Assembly (NCBI GenBank): GCA_021106755.1
Contig: JAIOTM010000419.1
Location: forward strand, 1-10,827
Source: Candidatus Cloacimonadota bacterium
Lineage (GTDB): Bacteria > Cloacimonadota > Cloacimonadia > Cloacimonadales > JAIOQZ01
DNA: 10,827 nucleotides
Direction: 5' to 3'
Shown in pieces: positions 7,674 through 10,827 of the stretch. A model generated the notes under the pieces. That model searched no databases. It saw only the letters and a program-made list of their open reading frames with translations, and was not told the origin of the DNA. The first letter of the stretch is position 1. Each line of letters starts with the position of its first letter. A program made the translations under genes and the position numbers.

Positions 7674-8087
7674 ATGCGGCGTGTGATTGCAATAGATTAC
7701 GGTTCTGTTCGGATTGGAATTGCCATAAGTGATCCTTTGAAAATGTTTGCCCGACCTTACGACACTATTCAGAACAAGGGAGATGAATCAGTCATTAATA
7801 AGATACGCGAAATAATTGAGTCTGAGGATGTTGAACTTATCGTGGTTGGACTCCCACTTAATATGGAAGGAGAAGACACTGCTCAGACAACTCTTGTCCG
7901 GGAGTTTTTCGCCAGTTTGCGGGAGCAAACAGATATTCCTCTTGTCTGGCAGGATGAAAGATTTACATCGCAGGAAGCAAACGCCGGACTGAAACGGAAA
8001 CGATTAACGATTCACCAAAGCCGGGCAAGAATAGATAAGACAGCCGCAGCAGTTATTTTGCAACGTTACTTAGACAAGGAAAGCTGA
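7674..8087 (+). CDS. ruvX: RuvX/YqgF family RNase H-fold nuclease
   Basis: A member of the YqgF/RuvX family, of typical length (137 residues). In E. coli YqgF matures the 5' end of 16S rRNA; other members have been described as Holliday-junction resolvases, so the exact substrate here is not settled by sequence. Family motifs are in order: IDYGSVRIGIAISD with Asp8 at the N-terminus, VVGLPLNMEG at 57-66, WQDERFTS with Glu95, and the C-terminal RIDKTAAAVILQRYLD with Asp121. These three acids form the expected metal-binding set of the RNase H fold. The ribosome-binding site is weak (GGTAG at 7663-7667). The stop TGA shares its last base with the ATG of mltG, so the two are co-translated. RuvX and MltG neighbours are common in bacteria. 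Confidence 0.95.
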   Translation: MRRVIAIDYGSVRIGIAISDPLKMFARPYDTIQNKGDESVINKIREIIESEDVELIVVGLPLNMEGEDTAQTTLVREFFASLREQTDIPLVWQDERFTSQEANAGLKRKRLTIHQSRARIDKTAAAVILQRYLDKES

Positions 8088-9070
8088 TGAAGATATTTAC
8101 CTATATCCTTCTTGGTATTGTTGCCCTTTTCTTGTTGTTAAAAATCTGGCTGATGCTTCAACCGTTGGAAATAAGAGACACTATAATTGATATAGGTCCG
8201 GGAGAAAACGCGTCAACAATAGCGGATTCATTGCTCAAACATAGCATTATCCGTAGTAAATTCTGGTTCTTATTTTTTATCAAGTCTCAGGATATTGAGC
8301 ACGAGCTTAAACAAGGCAAATATTTGTTTACCGGCAAACAATCGCTTAGTGATGTTATCGACAAAATCCATCTGGCAAAAGTAGTATTAAAGCGGATTAC
8401 GCTCCCCGAAGGTTTAACGGCTCTGGAGACAATAGAATTGCTTACAAAGAAAAAACTTGGTAAAGCTGAACAGTTCCGAAACATTATTTTCGATAGCCCA
8501 ACCGCGAGCAGACTCACAGGGATGGAAGTACCATCTCTGGAGGGATTTCTCTATCCGGAAACTTACTATCTTCCTCATAATGCCAGCGAAATTTACATCA
8601 TCGAGACGTTGGTCAATCAGTTTTTCAAAGTTACAGCGGAAATTCTGATACCTCCCGACAGCGATATAACGTTTTATGAGTATCTGGTTCTGGCATCAAT
8701 TATCGAAGAAGAAGCTCTTTTCAGATTTGAAAAACCCCTGATTGCCAGCGTTTACCGAAACAGAATAGACAGCGGTTGGAAGTTAGAAGCTGACCCAACG
8801 ATACTCTATGCTCTGGAGCTTAAAGGCGAGAGACCACGCCGGGTTCTATATCGCCATCTGAAAATCGAATCACCATATAACACATACCGGAATAACAGTT
8901 TACCTCCTACTCCAATATGCTCTCCGGCAATATCTTCCATTAACGCGGCTATTAAACCTGCTTCCACGGGGTATTATTTCTTTTTTGCCACACGGGGAGG
9001 AAAACATATTTTTTCTGAAACATTCCAGCAACATATTGCCCGGCAAAAAGCAATAAAATCAGGAATATGA
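8087..9070 (+). CDS. mltG: Endolytic murein transglycosylase MltG
   Basis: Inner-membrane lytic transglycosylase that cuts nascent glycan strands and sets their length during peptidoglycan synthesis. The 327 residues comprise one N-terminal membrane anchor (about 4-24), a LysM-like segment (about 31-82: IDIGPGENASTIADSLL...GKYLF), and the YceG catalytic domain (about 100-322). Recognisable family segments are ITLPEGLT, LEGFLYPETYYLP, LASIIEEEA with the catalytic Glu207 (E. coli Glu218), VYRNRI, LEADPTILYAL, and PYNTYRNNSLPPTPICSP near the C-terminus. The usual EKET after the catalytic site reads EEEA here, so the normal Thr is replaced; the essential Glu is kept. AAGGAAA (8075-8081) precedes the start. 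The gene overlaps ruvX by one base and the downstream phosphatase by four (ATGA), a tight operon. Confidence 0.96.
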   Translation: MKIFTYILLGIVALFLLLKIWLMLQPLEIRDTIIDIGPGENASTIADSLLKHSIIRSKFWFLFFIKSQDIEHELKQGKYLFTGKQSLSDVIDKIHLAKVVLKRITLPEGLTALETIELLTKKKLGKAEQFRNIIFDSPTASRLTGMEVPSLEGFLYPETYYLPHNASEIYIIETLVNQFFKVTAEILIPPDSDITFYEYLVLASIIEEEALFRFEKPLIASVYRNRIDSGWKLEADPTILYALELKGERPRRVLYRHLKIESPYNTYRNNSLPPTPICSPAISSINAAIKPASTGYYFFFATRGGKHIFSETFQQHIARQKAIKSGI

Positions 9071-9624
9071 TGTATCATTATTTTATAAGACACGGACATG
9101 CCGAACACCAGATCGGAGAATTTCGACAAAGAGTTACCTGGCTGGAATATCAGGATTTACAAAAAGATTGGCTCAGCGCGGAATTGACACCTGAAGGCAT
9201 TACCGGAGTACAATCTTTTGCGTTGGAGATGAAAGGCAAATTCAAAAAAATTCTGCATAGCCCATTGCTTCGAGTCAGACAAACCGTTTCAATTATGAAT
9301 ATGGAAAATGTTCCTGTCCAGCAGATAGAATTATTATCTGAAATTGGTGCTCCACCACCCTGCCTGCCTATTCGCATGTCTGTTCATAGTTGGTTAATCT
9401 ATAATACCGTTTATGATTTCTTTTCATTCAAAATAGTACGCTATCTCAGAGAAGCAGGAGAAGTACTAAAACAGCTTGAATTGGAAAATGAACCATGTCT
9501 TGTAGTAAGTCACCAGTTTCGCCTGCGGACGCTTTTACTCAAGATGTGCATTCAACCCGCGAAATGGAGAATACTGGGAATCAGCTTGAAACCAGTCGGA
9601 CTGACCTTCATAAAAAAAGTGTAA
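9067..9624 (+). CDS. Histidine phosphatase family protein (phosphoglycerate mutase-like)
   Basis: A small cytoplasmic protein (185 residues) of the histidine phosphatase superfamily. The RHG motif is at residues 8-10 (FIRHGH), with His9 as the phospho-acceptor. SPLLRVRQT (65-73) supplies Arg69 and Arg71, SEIGAP places Glu92 as likely acid, and VVSHQFRLRTLL contains the second catalytic His149. The substrate is not evident; SixA-like protein-histidine phosphatases and small-molecule phosphatases share this layout. The region around 95-125 (PPPCLPIRM to YDFFSFK) seems family-specific. The ATG at 9067 overlaps the mltG stop as ATGA. A second ATG at 9070 has better spacing (six bases) from AGGA at 9060-9063 and may be the true start. 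Third gene of the ruvX-mltG operon; no terminator is evident after it. Confidence 0.88.
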   Translation: MMYHYFIRHGHAEHQIGEFRQRVTWLEYQDLQKDWLSAELTPEGITGVQSFALEMKGKFKKILHSPLLRVRQTVSIMNMENVPVQQIELLSEIGAPPPCLPIRMSVHSWLIYNTVYDFFSFKIVRYLREAGEVLKQLELENEPCLVVSHQFRLRTLLLKMCIQPAKWRILGISLKPVGLTFIKKV

Positions 9625-9734
9625 TAATGAAGTTGGGATGCCGTTGTTTAATCGACTTTGTGTTATATCGTGTGAAATTGCTTGACAGGTGTAATGACAA
9701 AACAGAAACTAATAAAAAAACAGAGGAGAGGAAA

Positions 9735-10277
9735 ATGAAGACACTAAAAATCATGATTACTGTTGTTTTTGTATTATCAATGCTTCTCGCCGCTTGCGGT
9801 GGAGACAAAGCCCCTACAGGTCCAAAAAAGGTGTACGCACCGAACTGGTATGATATACCGGAAGATGAGACCCATATATTCAATTATGGCATGAGTATTC
9901 GTACAAGTCAGAAGTCATCTCAGCAGTCGGCGTTAGCAGATGCCTTTGCTCAGGCTTCCTGGTACGTAGAAGCAAAAGTGAAAGCTATGCTCAAAGATTA
10001 TCAGGCAGAACATGGTGATATCGACCCACAGATTCTTGCTTCAACAGAGGTAGCAATTAAAGTTATCTCCAAGGCGAGTTTCTCTGGTGCCCGTGCTGCT
10101 AAAAGAGAGACAATCGAAACCAAAGACGGTAGATACCAAACTTTTATCCGCCTCGCGATTCCTAAAAACACGATGAACAAGAATATCGTTGGTCATGTGA
10201 AAAACGAAGAGGCTCTCTATAACGAATTCAAGGCAACTCAGGCGTTTAAAGAGCTTGATAAAGAAGTCAGTGAATAG
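9735..10277 (+). CDS. LPP20-like lipoprotein (first of a tandem pair)
   Basis: A lipoprotein of 180 residues. The frame is open from 9495, but the start is set at 9735 by the strong GGAGAGG at 9724-9730 and by the signal peptide that begins there: MKTLKIM, hydrophobic core, lipobox L-A-A-C with lipidated Cys21 and then GGDK. The mature part resembles the LPP20 family of small lipoproteins: a W-Y-x-I-P start (residues 37-41), a short FNYGMSIRTS segment, then an Ala-rich amphipathic helix (ALADAFAQASWYVEAKVKAML), and a later FSGARAAKRETIE...YQTFIRLAIPK. Members are outer-membrane associated and mostly of unknown function. The downstream partial gene is a diverged copy with the same layout. A TTGACA lies at 9682-9687 in the 110-base gap to the phosphatase gene, but no good -10 box follows, so a separate promoter is only possible. 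Confidence 0.85.
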   Translation: MKTLKIMITVVFVLSMLLAACGGDKAPTGPKKVYAPNWYDIPEDETHIFNYGMSIRTSQKSSQQSALADAFAQASWYVEAKVKAMLKDYQAEHGDIDPQILASTEVAIKVISKASFSGARAAKRETIETKDGRYQTFIRLAIPKNTMNKNIVGHVKNEEALYNEFKATQAFKELDKEVSE

Positions 10278-10293
10278 AGAAAATGAAATTTTC

Positions 10294-10327
10294 AGGCTCC
10301 GGGGAGTTTTTCTTCGGAGCTTTTTTT
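10294..10327 (+). terminator. Intrinsic terminator after the first LPP20-like gene
   Basis: GCTCCG (10296-10301) pairs perfectly with CGGAGC (10315-10320). The stem extends outward by A-T and G-T pairs and inward through mostly wobble pairs to a short T loop. A run of seven T (10321-10327) follows directly. It starts 16 bases after the stop codon. The right arm contains GGAG, which is also the only ribosome-binding site for the next gene. Confidence 0.85.
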
Positions 10328-10329
10328 AC

Positions 10330-10827
10330 GTGAAACCGCGATACATTTACCTTTTAGCTTCGGTAATCCTGCTTTGGGGGTGTGCTGGAGCAAGTTCTCC
10401 ACGACAGGCAACAAAGGAAATTCCGCATTTAGATAAAGTTACATGGTGGCGGGTGCAGGATGATTCGGACATTATTCACTCTTTCGGGTTTGGACGGGAA
10501 ATCCAGCCTGAATTTTCCCGTAATAGTGCCTACGAAAACGCGGTAAATCAACCAACTGCTTATATCACGAGGAAGCTTCAGGCAATGTCGAACCAAAGCA
10601 GATTGAGTGCTTCGGTTAATACCGCAAAATGGGAGAAGCAACGTCGGGATATTTGCATAGCTACGTCCAGGCGCGCGTTTCAGGGTGCACCAATAACAAG
10701 ACAACAGCAAATAAAGGTAAAATGGAAATTGGGGTACAGAATACTGAGCTATGTACGACTTACCAGGCCAAAACGCGACCTTGATTATTACTTGCTTCTG
10801 GAACTGGACAACCATCCCCGCCTGAAA
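10330..10827 (+). CDS. LPP20-like lipoprotein, second of a tandem pair, cut by the right edge
   Basis: A GTG at 10330 opens a frame of 166 codons that continues through the window end. The start is chosen because a lipoprotein signal begins at once: MKPRYIYLLASVILLWGC, with lipidated Cys18 and no ATG near it. The mature part parallels the upstream lipoprotein: TWWRVQDDSDIIHSFGFGRE against NWYDIPEDETHIFNYGMSIR, then SAYENA...AYITRKLQAM, and RRAFQGAPIT...YVRLTRPK in the same order. It is therefore a diverged tandem copy. GGAG (10316-10319), ten bases before the GTG, lies inside the terminator stem. With no other space for a promoter, the gene probably depends on readthrough from the upstream gene. 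Function unknown; the C-terminus is missing. Confidence 0.75.
   Translation, partial: MKPRYIYLLASVILLWGCAGASSPRQATKEIPHLDKVTWWRVQDDSDIIHSFGFGREIQPEFSRNSAYENAVNQPTAYITRKLQAMSNQSRLSASVNTAKWEKQRRDICIATSRRAFQGAPITRQQQIKVKWKLGYRILSYVRLTRPKRDLDYYLLLELDNHPRLK

Noticed and set aside
9495..9734. In-frame extension of the first LPP20-like lipoprotein back to 9495, inside the phosphatase gene.
   Set aside because: It overlaps the phosphatase gene in another frame; a strong GGAGAGG and a complete lipoprotein signal mark 9735 as the start.

Overview
The window looks like a chromosomal segment of an uncultured bacterium of the Fibrobacterota-Chlorobi-Bacteroidota (FCB) group. Candidate phylum Cloacimonadota is my best guess. 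The main clue is the large secreted gingipain-like protease. It ends in a type IX secretion (T9SS) sorting domain with an NYPNPFNP-type motif and a closing KKMILLK tail. Short lipoproteins with a C-x-NPF start after the lipobox fit the same group. This placement is inference from protein style; there is no marker gene here, and no phage, IS, tRNA, rRNA or CRISPR signal was seen.

Left part, minus strand (1-5776), read right to left: the C25 protease gene, an intrinsic terminator, the DNA-repair gene nfo (endonuclease IV), and a cytoplasmic TPR-repeat protein that runs off the left edge. The ~460-base divergent gap (5777-6235) separates this block from the plus-strand genes. It carries a plausible promoter for each direction. 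Between them lies a segment that can fold into a long rod with a central bubble and ends, on the minus strand, at a ten-T run. This is a candidate small RNA with 6S-like architecture.

Right part, plus strand (6236-10827): two overlapping, related NTF2-like lipoproteins; a tightly overlapped operon ruvX-mltG-histidine phosphatase; then two tandem, related lipoproteins of LPP20 type. A strong terminator hairpin separates the last two, and its descending arm also supplies the only plausible ribosome-binding site of the second one, which starts with GTG and is cut by the right edge.

Functionally this is mostly envelope and housekeeping: a surface or secreted protease, four predicted lipoproteins, a peptidoglycan chain-terminating lytic transglycosylase (MltG), rRNA maturation or recombination (RuvX/YqgF) and base-excision repair (Nfo). 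No obviously new multi-gene system is visible. The items most worth checking are the putative structured RNA at about 5887-6062 and the terminator/RBS overlap at 10296-10332.
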